NCBI GenBank assembly: GCA_963706385.1
Contig: OY970153.1
Span: 1,798,001 to 1,862,000 of the forward strand
Direction of reading: 5' to 3'
Length of the DNA stretch: 64,000 nucleotides
Source: Poindextera sp963706385
Lineage (GTDB): Bacteria > Pseudomonadota > Alphaproteobacteria > Caulobacterales > Caulobacteraceae
Position 1 is the first letter of the stretch. Every line of letters begins with the position of its first letter. Positions 23,901 through 35,550 of this stretch are shown one piece after another. The notes under the pieces were generated by a model, which worked only from the letters and a program-made list of their open reading frames with translations, was not told where the DNA came from and made no database searches. Both the position numbers and the translations under genes were made by a program.

Positions 23901-25511
23901 TCAACCGGAGACGCCGAGCCTGGCGCGGGCGAATTCGCTCGCGGTCTTGTAGTCGGCCTTGCCGTTCGGCGCGCGCAGGGCGACATCGGCGACCAGCACC
24001 CGCTTGGGCGTCTTGTAGCCCGCCAGGCCGGCGCGCACGTGGCGACGCAGGGCCTCCTCGTCCAGGTCCTCGCCGGGCGCGAGCTGGACCACGGCTGTGA
24101 CCGCCTGACCCCAGGCTTCGTCGGGCACCCCGACCACCAGCGCGTCCTCGATCGCCGGGTGGGTCTTGAGCGCCTCCTCGACCTCCTCGGGAAAGACCTT
24201 CTCGCCGGCGGTGTTGATGCAGGCGCTGCCGCGGCCCAGGAGGGTCAGGGCGCCATCCGGCTCGACCAGGCACCAGTCGCCGGGGATCGAGTAGCGCACC
24301 CCGTCGATCACCCGGAAGGTGCGCGCGGTCTTCTCTTCGTCCTTGTAGTAGCCGAGCGGATTGGGCTCGCCGAGCGCCACCAGGCCCGGAACGCCCGAGC
24401 CGGGCGCGACCGGCCGGTCGTTCTCGTCGAACACCCTGCAGCGGTCGCCGATCATGAATTTGGCCGTCTGGACCTCGCCGGCGCTGGTCATCACCGAGGA
24501 GCCCATGCCGAGCGCCTCGGACGAGGAAAAGCCGTCCTGCAGCACCGCCTTGGGCATGTGGCGCAGAAGGCCGCGCTTGACCTCCACGCTCCACATCACC
24601 CCGGACGAGATGATGCTGACAACGCTCGAGACGTCGTAGCGGCCGGGCGCGGCGTCCAGGGCGTTGAGCAGCGGGCGGCCGAAGGCGTCGCCGACCAGGA
24701 CCAGGCCCTGGGGATGATGCTTGTCGATCGTCTCCAGCATCTCGACGGCGTCGAACGAGGCGTTCCGCAGGGTGATCACGCAGCCGCCGGAGGTGTGGGC
24801 GCCCAGCGCGGTCAGAAGGCCGGTGCCGTGCATCAGCGGCGGGGCGGGCAGCAGCCGCGGGCCCGGCCCGACCGCTTTGACGCTCTCGACCAGCGCCTCC
24901 AGCGTCTCGGGAACCGGACCCAGCTTGCGCGCCGCCGACAGCCCCACTTCGCGCAGGTCGTCATGCCGCCACATCACCCCCTTGGGCATGCCGGTGGTGC
25001 CGCCGGTGTAGATGAAGAACAGATCATCGGGCGAGCGGGCGACGCCGAGCGGAGAGCCGTCGCCCTCGGCCGCGAGCGCGTCGAAACCGACCGCGAAATC
25101 GGCCGGCGCGCCGTCGGTGACCTCGACGAACAGCTTCACCTTGGTCAGCCGATCGCGCAGTTCGGCGATCACGCCCGCGAACTCGGCGCCATAGACCACC
25201 ACCGTCGCGTCGGAATTGTCGAAGATGTAGAACACCTCGTCGGGTGTGTAGCGGTAGTTGACGTTCACATGGGTCAGCCGCGCCTTGTAGCAGGCGGCCA
25301 CCGTCTCGACGTATTCCGGCCGGTTGCGCATGTAGAAGGCGACCTTGTCGCCGGTTTCGATCCCGCGCGCGAGGAAGGCGCGGGCGAGGTTGTTCGACCG
25401 CCGGATGGTCTCGCCCCAGGTGATGACGCGGCTGCCGTGGATGAAGGCCGGCGAGGCGGGGTCCAGCACCGGCGCGATGGCGTCGAGAATGTCTCCGAAA
25501 TTCCAGGCCAT
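23901..25511 (-). CDS. Acyl-CoA synthetase (AMP-binding family)
   Basis: 536 residues. The ATG at 25511 follows GCGGAGGACATC, a strong ribosome site, so the longer in-frame N-terminus is not used. Motifs in order: the AMP-binding P-loop FIYTGGTTGMPKGVMWRH (~163), a long gate region, DGFSSSEALGMG, PGDWCLVEPDGALTLLGRGSACINTAGEKVFPEEVEEAL, and the C-terminal Lys region RAPNGKADYKTA. It should activate a carboxylic acid to its acyl-CoA through an acyl-adenylate. The sequence resembles the alphaproteobacterial acyl-CoA synthetases used in fatty-acid, steroid or aromatic catabolism. The enoyl-CoA hydratase gene upstream, on the same strand, fits beta-oxidation. Confidence 0.9.
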   Translation of the reverse strand: MAWNFGDILDAIAPVLDPASPAFIHGSRVITWGETIRRSNNLARAFLARGIETGDKVAFYMRNRPEYVETVAACYKARLTHVNVNYRYTPDEVFYIFDNSDATVVVYGAEFAGVIAELRDRLTKVKLFVEVTDGAPADFAVGFDALAAEGDGSPLGVARSPDDLFFIYTGGTTGMPKGVMWRHDDLREVGLSAARKLGPVPETLEALVESVKAVGPGPRLLPAPPLMHGTGLLTALGAHTSGGCVITLRNASFDAVEMLETIDKHHPQGLVLVGDAFGRPLLNALDAAPGRYDVSSVVSIISSGVMWSVEVKRGLLRHMPKAVLQDGFSSSEALGMGSSVMTSAGEVQTAKFMIGDRCRVFDENDRPVAPGSGVPGLVALGEPNPLGYYKDEEKTARTFRVIDGVRYSIPGDWCLVEPDGALTLLGRGSACINTAGEKVFPEEVEEALKTHPAIEDALVVGVPDEAWGQAVTAVVQLAPGEDLDEEALRRHVRAGLAGYKTPKRVLVADVALRAPNGKADYKTASEFARARLGVSG

Positions 25512-25675
25512 GATGTCCTCCGCCCTGCCCGCTCGGCGATCCGGCGAGGGTTTTCGTTCCAATAGTCAGACAAGGCGCGCGGCGGCAAGCGCGGAGCGGC
25601 GGGCGATGGGCCGTGACAAACGTCAGCGTCGAGCCGGGCGCGATCCCGGCCATCGCGTTCGAGGCGCCGCCAGCG

Positions 25676-26503
25676 TCAGTCGACGAACGCCGGGTCGCGC
25701 TTCTGCAGATTGGCCATCACCGCCTCGACCTGATTGGACGAGCCGATCAGCTTGAGCTGCTCGACCGACTCGGCGGTCAAGCCAGCCTCGGCGTCCTGAT
25801 AGACCGCGTCGTTGTATATCCGCTTGGCCGCGCGGATGGCGTCGGGGTTCTTGCCGGCGATCTCGCGGGCCACGGCCAAGGCCTCGACGCGGGGGTCGGC
25901 GACGACGCGGGTGGCGAAACCATAGCGGCCGGCTTCCTCGCCGGAGAAGATCCGCCCGGTGTAGGTCAGCTCGCGCACGATGTCCTCGCGCACGAGGTGG
26001 CGCATCAGCTGGGTGCCGGCCATGTCGGGCACCAGACCCCATTTGATCTCCATGATCGACAGTTTCGCGTCCGGCGCGACATAGCGCATGTCGGCGCCCA
26101 GCATCAGCTGGAAGCCGCCGCCGAAGGCCACGCCATGCACCGCCGCGATCACCGGAACCGGCAGCTCGCGCCAGCCCCAGACCGCGTACTGGGCGCGGTT
26201 GGCCGGGCCATGGGTGCGCGCGCCCAGCGCGTGGCCGCCCGTCGCCTCGGTCGACGGCTCGCGCTTGGAGCGGCCCTCGCCCTCGGCCATCTTGCCGAAA
26301 TTGCCCGCATCGAGGCCGGCGCAGAAGGCGCGCCCGTCGCCAGACAGCACCACCGCCCGCACCGTGTGATCGGCTTTCAGCCGATCGACGGTCTCGACCA
26401 GGGCGGCGAACATCGCATCGTCCAGGGCGTTCATCTTGTCCGTCCGGACCAGGCGCACGTCGGCGACCCCGTCCAAGACCTCGACCCTGATCCGCTGTTC
26501 CAT
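25676..26503 (-). CDS. Enoyl-CoA hydratase/isomerase family (crotonase) protein
   Basis: 275 residues from the ATG at 26503, preceded by GAGGAAGGG. Crotonase landmarks: VRAVVLSGDGRAFCAGLDAGNF (first oxyanion-hole loop), AAVHGVAFGGGFQLMLGADMRY and KLSIMEIKWGLVPDMAGTQLM. In classical hydratases the GGG(C)EL Glu and the later Glu share catalysis. Here the first is Gln (GGGFQL) while the Glu in IMEI is kept, so the reaction may not be ordinary hydration. The insertion GEGRSKREPSTEATGGHALGARTHG is longer than usual. It is 164 bp upstream of the acyl-CoA synthetase gene, so the two probably share a pathway but not necessarily a transcript. Confidence 0.88.
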   Translation of the reverse strand: MEQRIRVEVLDGVADVRLVRTDKMNALDDAMFAALVETVDRLKADHTVRAVVLSGDGRAFCAGLDAGNFGKMAEGEGRSKREPSTEATGGHALGARTHGPANRAQYAVWGWRELPVPVIAAVHGVAFGGGFQLMLGADMRYVAPDAKLSIMEIKWGLVPDMAGTQLMRHLVREDIVRELTYTGRIFSGEEAGRYGFATRVVADPRVEALAVAREIAGKNPDAIRAAKRIYNDAVYQDAEAGLTAESVEQLKLIGSSNQVEAVMANLQKRDPAFVD

Positions 26504-26623
26504 GGATTGCCCTTCCTCGCCGCAGTATGATCGCCGCCATTGTCGAGGAGCCGGCCGGGCCGCGCAAGCCGGACCCGACGCCAATCCGGTCAGATCGACG
26601 CTCGGCCTCAACCAATTGAAACA

Positions 26624-26651
26624 ATTATAGAAAAATAGTGGTGCTGTCAGA
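26624..26651 (-). promoter_or_regulatory. Putative sigma70-type promoter for the enoyl-CoA hydratase gene
   Basis: The minus strand reads a perfect TATAAT with CTGACA/TCTGAC 15-16 bp upstream, in an unusually AT-rich patch about 115 bp before the start codon. The spacing is slightly short, so the -35 assignment is tentative. Confidence 0.38.
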
Positions 26652-26699
26652 CGAACGCTAACATGTCTTGGTTCGAGGGCGCGGATGTGGGCGGTGCTG

Positions 26700-27659
26700 T
26701 CACCGTGACATGTCCGACGTTCCGCCCATGCCGCTTTGAGGCTGCATTGCCTGACCCATCGCCGCGACTGATGCGTTCATCGCTTCGGCGGAGGGTGGGC
26801 TCGGCGGCACCGAGGCCGGATCGAAGCCGCCTTCCTTGGAGACCGCGGCAAGGTGGGCGTGGAGCATTGGCATCCAGGGCGCGTCGGGCGGGCTGGTCCT
26901 TTCAAGGTCGCGCCAGATGGCGACGGCCCGTCTCCGGTTGCCGATTTGCGCCTCGGCCAGTCCTATGTAGAACCGCGCGCGCTCGCTGCGCGAATCGATG
27001 CTCAGGGCCTTGGTGAACGCCATCAGGGCCTCGGGCGGCACGCTGTCGCTGGCCATCACCTCGGCTTCGCCGAGATCGGACCATGAGGCCGCGTCGGCGG
27101 CCCCCAGATCGATCGCATGACGATCGGCGTCGGCCGCCTGCTGATAGTTGCTGGCGGCGAAATACATCTCGGCGAGATGCTGGTAGCCGGCCACCGTCGG
27201 ATTTTTCCGCACCTCCGCCGCCAGTTCGGCGGCGGCGGAGGCGGCGGTGAATTGCGGGTCATGCTTGACCCGCCAGGCGTAGGCCATTCCGGGCAGATGC
27301 GGCGAGCCGAGGATGCCGTACAGGATCGCCGCGCCGACGGGCGGCACGATGACGATGGCGGCGATGAAAGCGTAACGGGCGATACGGTTGTCCGTCGGCG
27401 CCGATTTGCCGGCGGTTTTGAGTTCGGCGTCTTCGGCCGCCAGCATGCGGCGGTGAACCTCCGCCCTCGCGGCGGCGGCCTGCTCATCACTGAGAACACC
27501 GCGCTCGATCTCCTGATCAATCTCCTCCAGCTGGTCGCGATAGACCACGACGTCATATTCGACCCGCTGAGCGGCCTCGCCGGAGCCTTTTTTCAGGAAC
27601 GGATAGAGCAGGATGGCGAGGACGACGACGGTCAGGGTCGCGAAAATAAGCCACAGCAT
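26700..27659 (-). CDS. ccmI: Cytochrome c maturation protein CcmI (CycH)
   Basis: 319 residues. The N-terminal helix (MLWLIFATLTVVVLAILLYPFLKK) is followed by a conserved heptad-like region EYDVVVYRDQLEEIDQEIERGVLSDEQAAAARAEVHRRML, both CcmI landmarks. A second membrane helix (~93-115: IARYAFIAAIVIVPPVGAAILYGI) precedes periplasmic TPR repeats (~150-275: PTVAGYQHLAEMYFAASNYQQA, ALMAFTKALSIDSRSERARFYIGLAEAQIG). CcmI chaperones apocytochromes c to the CcmF/H haem ligation complex. It follows ccmH by two bases and is the last gene of the maturation cluster behind the multihaem cytochrome genes. Confidence 0.92.
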   Translation of the reverse strand: MLWLIFATLTVVVLAILLYPFLKKGSGEAAQRVEYDVVVYRDQLEEIDQEIERGVLSDEQAAAARAEVHRRMLAAEDAELKTAGKSAPTDNRIARYAFIAAIVIVPPVGAAILYGILGSPHLPGMAYAWRVKHDPQFTAASAAAELAAEVRKNPTVAGYQHLAEMYFAASNYQQAADADRHAIDLGAADAASWSDLGEAEVMASDSVPPEALMAFTKALSIDSRSERARFYIGLAEAQIGNRRRAVAIWRDLERTSPPDAPWMPMLHAHLAAVSKEGGFDPASVPPSPPSAEAMNASVAAMGQAMQPQSGMGGTSDMSR

Positions 27660-27661
27660 CG

Positions 27662-28164
27662 TCAGGCGTCCTTGTCCTCGGGCTTGGCCTCGCCCATCAG
27701 AGCGGCGAGGCGCCGATCCTGGTCCGCGGAAAGCGGGGCGGCCAGCGTGGCCTGGGCCGCGCCGCGATAGTAAACGACGGTCACCCCGCCGGCAAACGCC
27801 AGCAATAGCAACGGACCGAGCCAGAGTAGATAGGTTTCTGGAATAAATGGCGGCTTCAATAGGACATAATTACCGTAACGGGCGACGATGTATTGCTTTA
27901 CCTGCTCGTCGGTATCCCCGGCGAGCAGGCGTTGGCGCACCAGAAGCCGAAGATCTCGCGCGAGGTCTGCGTCGGAGTCATCGATCAACTCGTTCTGGCA
28001 AACTAGGCAGCGCAGCTCCTTGCCGACGGCGCGGGCCCGCGCTTCAAGCTTGGGGTTGGACATGATTTCGTCGGGCTGGATCGCCCAGGCCGATCCCGCC
28101 GTCCCGAGCGCGGCCGACATCAGGGCCAGACCAACCAACAAAGACACCCTGCACGCCAGGCGCC

Positions 28165-28168
<4 letters not shown>
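27662..28168 (-). CDS. ccmH: Cytochrome c maturation protein CcmH/CcmL
   Basis: 168 residues starting with a GTG that overlaps the stop of the ccmF-ccmG gene (GTGA). A signal peptide or first membrane helix (residues ~5-29) leads to a periplasmic domain with ELRCLVCQNELIDDSDADLARDLR. The LRCLVCQN motif (Cys 54 and 57) is the thiol pair that reduces or holds apocytochrome CXXCH cysteines before haem attachment. QYIVARYGNYVLLKPPF and a second membrane helix (TYLLWLGPLLLLAFAGGVTVVYY) complete the typical short CcmL-type protein. It would work with CcmI and with the fused CcmG thioredoxin domain. Confidence 0.95.
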
Positions 28169-30798
<2,630 letters not shown>

Positions 30799-30933
30799 TC
30801 AGGATACATTCCCCAGGCTCCCACGACGCGGCCGTCGCACCATAAGATTAGCGACATTAGATTAGCGGCCATTCGCCATTTGTCGGCGGTCAGGAAGCTG
30901 GTCATGAATTGGCGGGGCGGGGCCGGGGTCGCC

Positions 30934-30947
30934 TTGACCTGGATCAA
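30934..30947. promoter_or_regulatory. FNR/FixK-type box upstream of the ccm genes
   Basis: TTGACCTGGATCAA fits TTGAT-N4-ATCAA with one substitution. It lies about 136 bp before the CcmF-CcmG start, in the 308-bp gap after the porin gene (30799-31106), which otherwise shows nothing coding. This suggests oxygen-responsive control of the maturation genes by a CRP/FNR-family regulator. Confidence 0.5.
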
Positions 30948-31106
30948 GTGGGCCACCGGCCTGCCCGCGTCGCTCCCGAGGCCGCTGGCGTCCAACATAA
31001 CACAACGACGCGAGGCGTCTAAGCGCCCCGCGTCGCCATCCGCCCCGCACGTTCTTCAGAAACTTCAATGACCACGATCGGACGCGCCCGGCAACCCGCC
31101 GGACCC

Positions 31107-33497
31107 TTAGAACCTCATCACGACGCCGGCCATGAACATCGAAACGTCATAGTTCGGCGAGGCATATCCCGGTGTCAGGATCGAGATCGTGGAGCCGGGG
31201 AACGTGGTCGCCTGCGCCGGCGCGGCAAGGTCGTTCCAGTCGTTGTTCTTGAACATGCTGTATGTATATGCGGCGGATAACTCCACGGCGGGAGTGACCT
31301 GATATTTCACATTCAGCCGAAGGCTGTGCAGCACGGAATTTATATCCGGATAGTTAGTTACATTTTGATACAGCTGCGTCACCGTCGAAACCCATACGCC
31401 ATTGTACTCGGAGAAAGCGACCGATCCGGTCGAATAGGTGTAATCTCCGCTGAGCTTCAGCTTCTTGTTTACCTTCCATTCCAAACTGGCGCCAACAGTG
31501 CTGACACCGCTGGTGTAATCATTCCTGAAGTACCCGGCGCTGCCGGCGCAAAGACCCGTCGCGCTCGCGGCGCAGGCGCCATTTCCCAAGTTGTCATAGA
31601 ATATCTGCTCATATGTATAAAACACATGAGCGTCTACATCTTTGAATGGTCGGTAACTAAGGTCGGGTCCTACCGAGAAATCACGATCCTGCTTGATGCC
31701 TTCGATGCGATTCACCAAATTCAATCCCGTAACGCTGGGATAGTTGTAATTTTCGTCTCTATATTGCAGAAACACGCCGCCAGAAACGATGTCTGACGGG
31801 CTGTAATCGAGTCTGAATTTAACCGCATTCGAAGTCATGGGCGCCTGGTAGTAGGCGCCGGAGGGCGCGCCGTCGGCGCCCGTGCCCCCCTCCAGGTTTC
31901 CCCACGGCGTCGCGTAATTGAGCACGCCGCTGCGGTTGCTATATTCATAGCTGAGTTTGGCGAGAACCTGAGGACCAAGGTTGGAGCTCAAATCGACCGA
32001 TGCCGTACTGGTATCGCTATGACCCACCTGGGCATTGCTCCGATCAACGTAGTCGTAGCGATAACCCACGGTCAGCTTGGTGTCGTATGCCGGCCAAATC
32101 TTATAACTGACTTCACCGCCCACTTTCTCCTTCGCCCAGTGCTGAGGCACGACATACACGGCGGTCGTCGCATTGGCGTCCGGGCTGGATCCGCCAATCC
32201 ACACCTTGAATTGGTTCAACGAAACATTCCGACCATCGACGGATGCGAAGATGTGACCATCCAAGCGGTTCGTGAGACTCGATGTGACGGTGAAATTGCC
32301 TTGATAGACCGTGGCGGACGCATTGAGCGAATTGGCGCTGGTCCCTTGAAGCATGCTGTTGAGGTGGGCAAAGCCGGAAAACGTGCTGGCTGAAATGTTC
32401 GGGTCGCCGGTGTTCGGCGTAAAGGAGGCGTTCTGCAGCTCCAGGCCAACGCGCATGTTCAAATTGATCCGCGTCGACGGCGTCGGGTTATAACCAACCA
32501 TGGCCGTGAGATAATGGGCATCCGTGCTCGGCGGTAACGAGTAAATCCCGGTTTCCGCATATGGCGCAGATGTGGCCGACACCGGATACGGCAAACTTAC
32601 CGATGCGTTATTGTCGGTGAAACGCGAATAGGTGTATTGGATAACGGATTGGAGTGTGGGAACGGAGTAGGCCGCCGAAAGATCATACCGGTCGGTGTCG
32701 TAATTGATCGGCATCGCGAAGGCCTGCCCCCCGTAAGTCTCACGGAGCGATTCCTCCATCGTGCCTTCTTTGTGTTCATGGCGAACGGAGGCGGTGATGG
32801 TCCAGTCGTGCCAGATATACTTGCCTTCACCACCGAGGATGTCGCGCCGCGTGCCGACCTGGAACCGGCTGAAATAGGGGGTTAGGCCAGGAACCGTAAA
32901 CGCGGTGACGTGGCCTTTCCCGGTCTGGCTCGGTGATGCTCCGCCCCACGCGGCCAACCCATTGTTCAACGTCGCCGTGGCGCCATTCACCGTATAGAGG
33001 GAGTCGATGATGTTGCCGGTGTAGGAAATGGAGTCATAATAAGCTCTGAGACTCCACGTGCCCTGCTTTCCGATCCGGAAATCGATAGAGCTGTCCGGCG
33101 CCAAATTGTTCTTGGTGGCGTTCATGTAGCTTTGATCGCCAAATCCACTGGTGAATCTATTACCGGTTTGGAAATTGAGGTTGGAACCGGTCAAGCTCCA
33201 ATAGGTGGTGTCGGTCGAGTCGGTTTTTTTCGGTGAATGGAAGGCGAACTCGCCCAGCAGATTGAGACCTTTGGTCGTCTCGCCATTGTAGCGACCGGAA
33301 AGGCCGGTGTTGCTGCCCGTCACCCCCTGCAACCAGAGGCCAATCTCATTGTCGAACTCTTTGGCCGGCTGGGCGCTCGGCGCCGACGCCGGGGCCGAGC
33401 CAAGATCGAACCCTCCCTCGTCGGCGGCGAACGCGGGCAACGGCATCATGCAGACGGTTGCCAGCAAGAACGCCTTCAACGGATTTCGCATAGTCAT
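31107..33497 (-). CDS. mtrB: MtrB/PioB-family outer-membrane porin for decahaem cytochrome
   Basis: About 796 residues from an ATG preceded by AAGGAGGTCGAT. A signal peptide (MRNPLKAFLLATVCMMPLPAFA) precedes FDLGSAPASAPSAQPAKEFDNEIGLWLQGVTGSN, then a long chain of amphipathic strands ending VSMFMAGVVMRF, the C-terminal Phe expected of an outer-membrane barrel. Length and the repeated 'R.DYSPSD...GG.FLQYRDENY' and 'RYDYVDRSNA' blocks fit the MtrB/PioB group, which sheathes an MtrA-type cytochrome across the outer membrane. The N-terminal CXXC of Shewanella MtrB is absent. It lies 27 bp after the decahaem gene. Its codons are clearly richer in A/T than neighbouring genes, a sign of acquisition. 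Confidence 0.9.
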   Translation of the reverse strand: MTMRNPLKAFLLATVCMMPLPAFAADEGGFDLGSAPASAPSAQPAKEFDNEIGLWLQGVTGSNTGLSGRYNGETTKGLNLLGEFAFHSPKKTDSTDTTYWSLTGSNLNFQTGNRFTSGFGDQSYMNATKNNLAPDSSIDFRIGKQGTWSLRAYYDSISYTGNIIDSLYTVNGATATLNNGLAAWGGASPSQTGKGHVTAFTVPGLTPYFSRFQVGTRRDILGGEGKYIWHDWTITASVRHEHKEGTMEESLRETYGGQAFAMPINYDTDRYDLSAAYSVPTLQSVIQYTYSRFTDNNASVSLPYPVSATSAPYAETGIYSLPPSTDAHYLTAMVGYNPTPSTRINLNMRVGLELQNASFTPNTGDPNISASTFSGFAHLNSMLQGTSANSLNASATVYQGNFTVTSSLTNRLDGHIFASVDGRNVSLNQFKVWIGGSSPDANATTAVYVVPQHWAKEKVGGEVSYKIWPAYDTKLTVGYRYDYVDRSNAQVGHSDTSTASVDLSSNLGPQVLAKLSYEYSNRSGVLNYATPWGNLEGGTGADGAPSGAYYQAPMTSNAVKFRLDYSPSDIVSGGVFLQYRDENYNYPSVTGLNLVNRIEGIKQDRDFSVGPDLSYRPFKDVDAHVFYTYEQIFYDNLGNGACAASATGLCAGSAGYFRNDYTSGVSTVGASLEWKVNKKLKLSGDYTYSTGSVAFSEYNGVWVSTVTQLYQNVTNYPDINSVLHSLRLNVKYQVTPAVELSAAYTYSMFKNNDWNDLAAPAQATTFPGSTISILTPGYASPNYDVSMFMAGVVMRF

Positions 33498-33524
33498 ATC
33501 GACCTCCTTGCGGACCACTGCTCA

Positions 33525-34550
33525 TCAACGGAAGAAGTACGATCCGTTTGGACTGTTTGAACCGTGAATTTGAGAGTGGCAGTTCAGGCACATTCTTTGA
33601 TTCGCCAAGGCGGAGTTGAACAGCACGCTTCCTTGGCGGCCGGCGATGGCATGGGCGCCGCCGAAAGCCCCGCCGCTATTGCTTGACGCCGCGCTATGAC
33701 AGGACGAACACATGAAGTTCATGCGCTCTTTCATCAGGCGCGGCTGAGTGGAGCCGTGGGGCGTATGGCAATTGGTGCAATCCTCGCGGACCGGCTGATG
33801 CTCCCACAGGAACGGGCCGCGCTTTTCGGCATGGCAGTTGTAGCAAGTCTCGTTGACGGTGAATTCCTTCAACATCTTCGGGCCTGGCGAGCCATGCGGG
33901 TTGTGGCAGTCCGAGCAGACCACCAGGCCCTCGCGAATCGGATGATGCGAGTACTGGAAGCTCTGGGCGCGCTGCGTGGCGTGGCAGGTGAAGCATTTAT
34001 CGGGCTGGGTCGCCTTGACCAGGATCGGATCCTTGGTCGCATGAATGGTGTGGCAGCTGACGCAGGCCAGCCCGTTCCGCTCATGCTTGCCGCCCTGCCA
34101 ATTCATCCTGAGGCCGCTCTGGTGGCAACTCAGACAAACCTTGTTGCGCTCCGCGACGGGGGATGCGTTCGGGCCGATGAAAACCACGCTGGGGTGGGGC
34201 TTCTTGCCATCCGGACCCTTGGTGCCCGCGGCGTGGGTTTCGCTTGGGCCGTGGCAGGTTTCGCACTCATGCTGGCCGAATGGCGTGCGTAAATCGCCCT
34301 TCATCGCATGCGGCGTGACCAGAATGTTCGTCACGGGCGCCTCGTCGTGACACTTGAAGCAGGTGGCGGCCCCGCGATCGGTGTATAGTGGCGCGGAGCT
34401 TGGCTCCGCGGCCGGCCCGGACGCCGCCGCGCCTTGCGAGGCGGCGTCCGGCGAGGCTTGCTTCGCGAAAGCCGCTCCCGCGGCGGCGAAAATCATGGCG
34501 CACGCAAGAACCGCGATCTTGAGCCCGCCGATCTGATTTCTTGCCAACAT
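33525..34550 (-). CDS. mtrA: MtrA/DmsE-family periplasmic decahaem c-type cytochrome
   Basis: 341 residues from the ATG at 34550 (ribosome site GGAGG; the longer frame would overlap the upstream gene). A signal sequence (LKIAVLACAMIFAAAGAAFA) is followed by ten CXXCH haem sites at Cys 64, 96, 139, 163, 186, 212, 236, 258, 281 and 321. Distal His ligands appear in blocks such as SHHPIREG and HQPVRED. The length matches Shewanella MtrA rather than the N-terminally extended PioA. MtrA-type proteins carry electrons through the MtrB porin between the periplasm and the cell exterior. The gene is between the diheme cytochrome and the porin in one operon. Confidence 0.95.
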   Translation of the reverse strand: MLARNQIGGLKIAVLACAMIFAAAGAAFAKQASPDAASQGAAASGPAAEPSSAPLYTDRGAATCFKCHDEAPVTNILVTPHAMKGDLRTPFGQHECETCHGPSETHAAGTKGPDGKKPHPSVVFIGPNASPVAERNKVCLSCHQSGLRMNWQGGKHERNGLACVSCHTIHATKDPILVKATQPDKCFTCHATQRAQSFQYSHHPIREGLVVCSDCHNPHGSPGPKMLKEFTVNETCYNCHAEKRGPFLWEHQPVREDCTNCHTPHGSTQPRLMKERMNFMCSSCHSAASSNSGGAFGGAHAIAGRQGSVLFNSALANQRMCLNCHSQIHGSNSPNGSYFFR

Positions 34551-34584
34551 GAGCCTGGCCTCCGCTTTATTCCCGAGGAATATT

Positions 34585-35517
34585 TTATTTCGCGACAAAG
34601 TCCGCCGCGCCCTGATCGAGAACCAGGGAGCGTTCAAATGAAACGTAGTGGAACCGCTTCGCCGTATGGCCCGAGTGGATGGCGAAGGCGACCGTGTAGC
34701 GCTTGCCCGGCGCGATCGGGACGGCCCCGTCGTTGAGCTTGCGCGCCAGGATCACGGTCCAGGCTCCGCCGCTCTCGCTGGCCTGAGCGGTGACGACGCT
34801 CGGCTTGACCTCGGCGCGCTTGTCGAACACCACGTCTTCGGCCGCGACGGCCGCCGCGCCGGGGTTCAGGCGCGCTTGCCAATACTCCACCTCATAGCCG
34901 CCGCCCCTCAGTTGGGCGAGCGCGGCGGCGGGCTTGAGGGTGTCGCCGCCGCCTTGGCGCGTCATCGCGGCGCGGGTCTTGCCGAGATACATGGTGCGGG
35001 AAGCGCTTCCGGCGCTCGGCATGCCCGAGGCGTCGTCGTGGCACATGCCCCAGCATCCCGCGCGGGTGGCTTCCGGCACGCCGGCGCCGCCGATCATCAT
35101 CGTGACCTTGGTCGCGTGGGTCGGGTCCATCCGGGCGTTCGGTTGGGCGCCCTCGGAGAACACGATCTTCACGTACAGGTTCTCGGCGTCGTGGCTGAAC
35201 TGCACGTGAGCGAGCAGCGATCCCGGCTTGCCTGGGATGGGCGACGGCTCGTTCTTTTTGCCCGAGACCAGAAGCGCTCCCATGGTTTTCTCGTCGCCGT
35301 CATGACAGGCGGCGCAATTCTTGCCGGCCCGGAATTTGTCGGCGCCCGGGTGGTCGGACGGGGTCAGAGCCCACTCCCACGACGATTGGCCGGGGTAGAA
35401 CAGCGCCACGTTTTTCGGGGGTGAGGCGGACCAGTTGGGCGCCGCCATCGCGGCCGGATAGCCCATGACGCCCGCGAGCCCCAGCGCCGCGATCAGCACT
35501 TTTGCCGAAACTTTCAT
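34585..35517 (-). CDS. Diheme ethylbenzene-dehydrogenase-related c-type cytochrome
   Basis: 310 residues with a signal peptide (MKVSAKVLIAALGLAGVMGYPAAMA). Two covalent haem sites are visible: CAACH at 68-72 and a CX3CH variant, CWGMCH, at 155-160 within RAGCWGMCHDDASGMP, a pattern I associate with the EB_dh haem-binding family. Later blocks (YEVEYWQARLNPG, GGAWTVILARKLNDG, GKRYTVAFAIHSGHTAKRFHYVSFE) match the beta-sandwich of ethylbenzene dehydrogenase gamma-type domains, in which Met/Lys can bind a b-haem. It is likely a periplasmic electron carrier between the NapC-type protein and the decahaem cytochrome, judged from its place between their genes. Confidence 0.87.
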   Translation of the reverse strand: MKVSAKVLIAALGLAGVMGYPAAMAAPNWSASPPKNVALFYPGQSSWEWALTPSDHPGADKFRAGKNCAACHDGDEKTMGALLVSGKKNEPSPIPGKPGSLLAHVQFSHDAENLYVKIVFSEGAQPNARMDPTHATKVTMMIGGAGVPEATRAGCWGMCHDDASGMPSAGSASRTMYLGKTRAAMTRQGGGDTLKPAAALAQLRGGGYEVEYWQARLNPGAAAVAAEDVVFDKRAEVKPSVVTAQASESGGAWTVILARKLNDGAVPIAPGKRYTVAFAIHSGHTAKRFHYVSFERSLVLDQGAADFVAK

Positions 35518-35550
35518 CGCCTTCGCTCCTTAGTCCTTGTCGAGTCGTCC

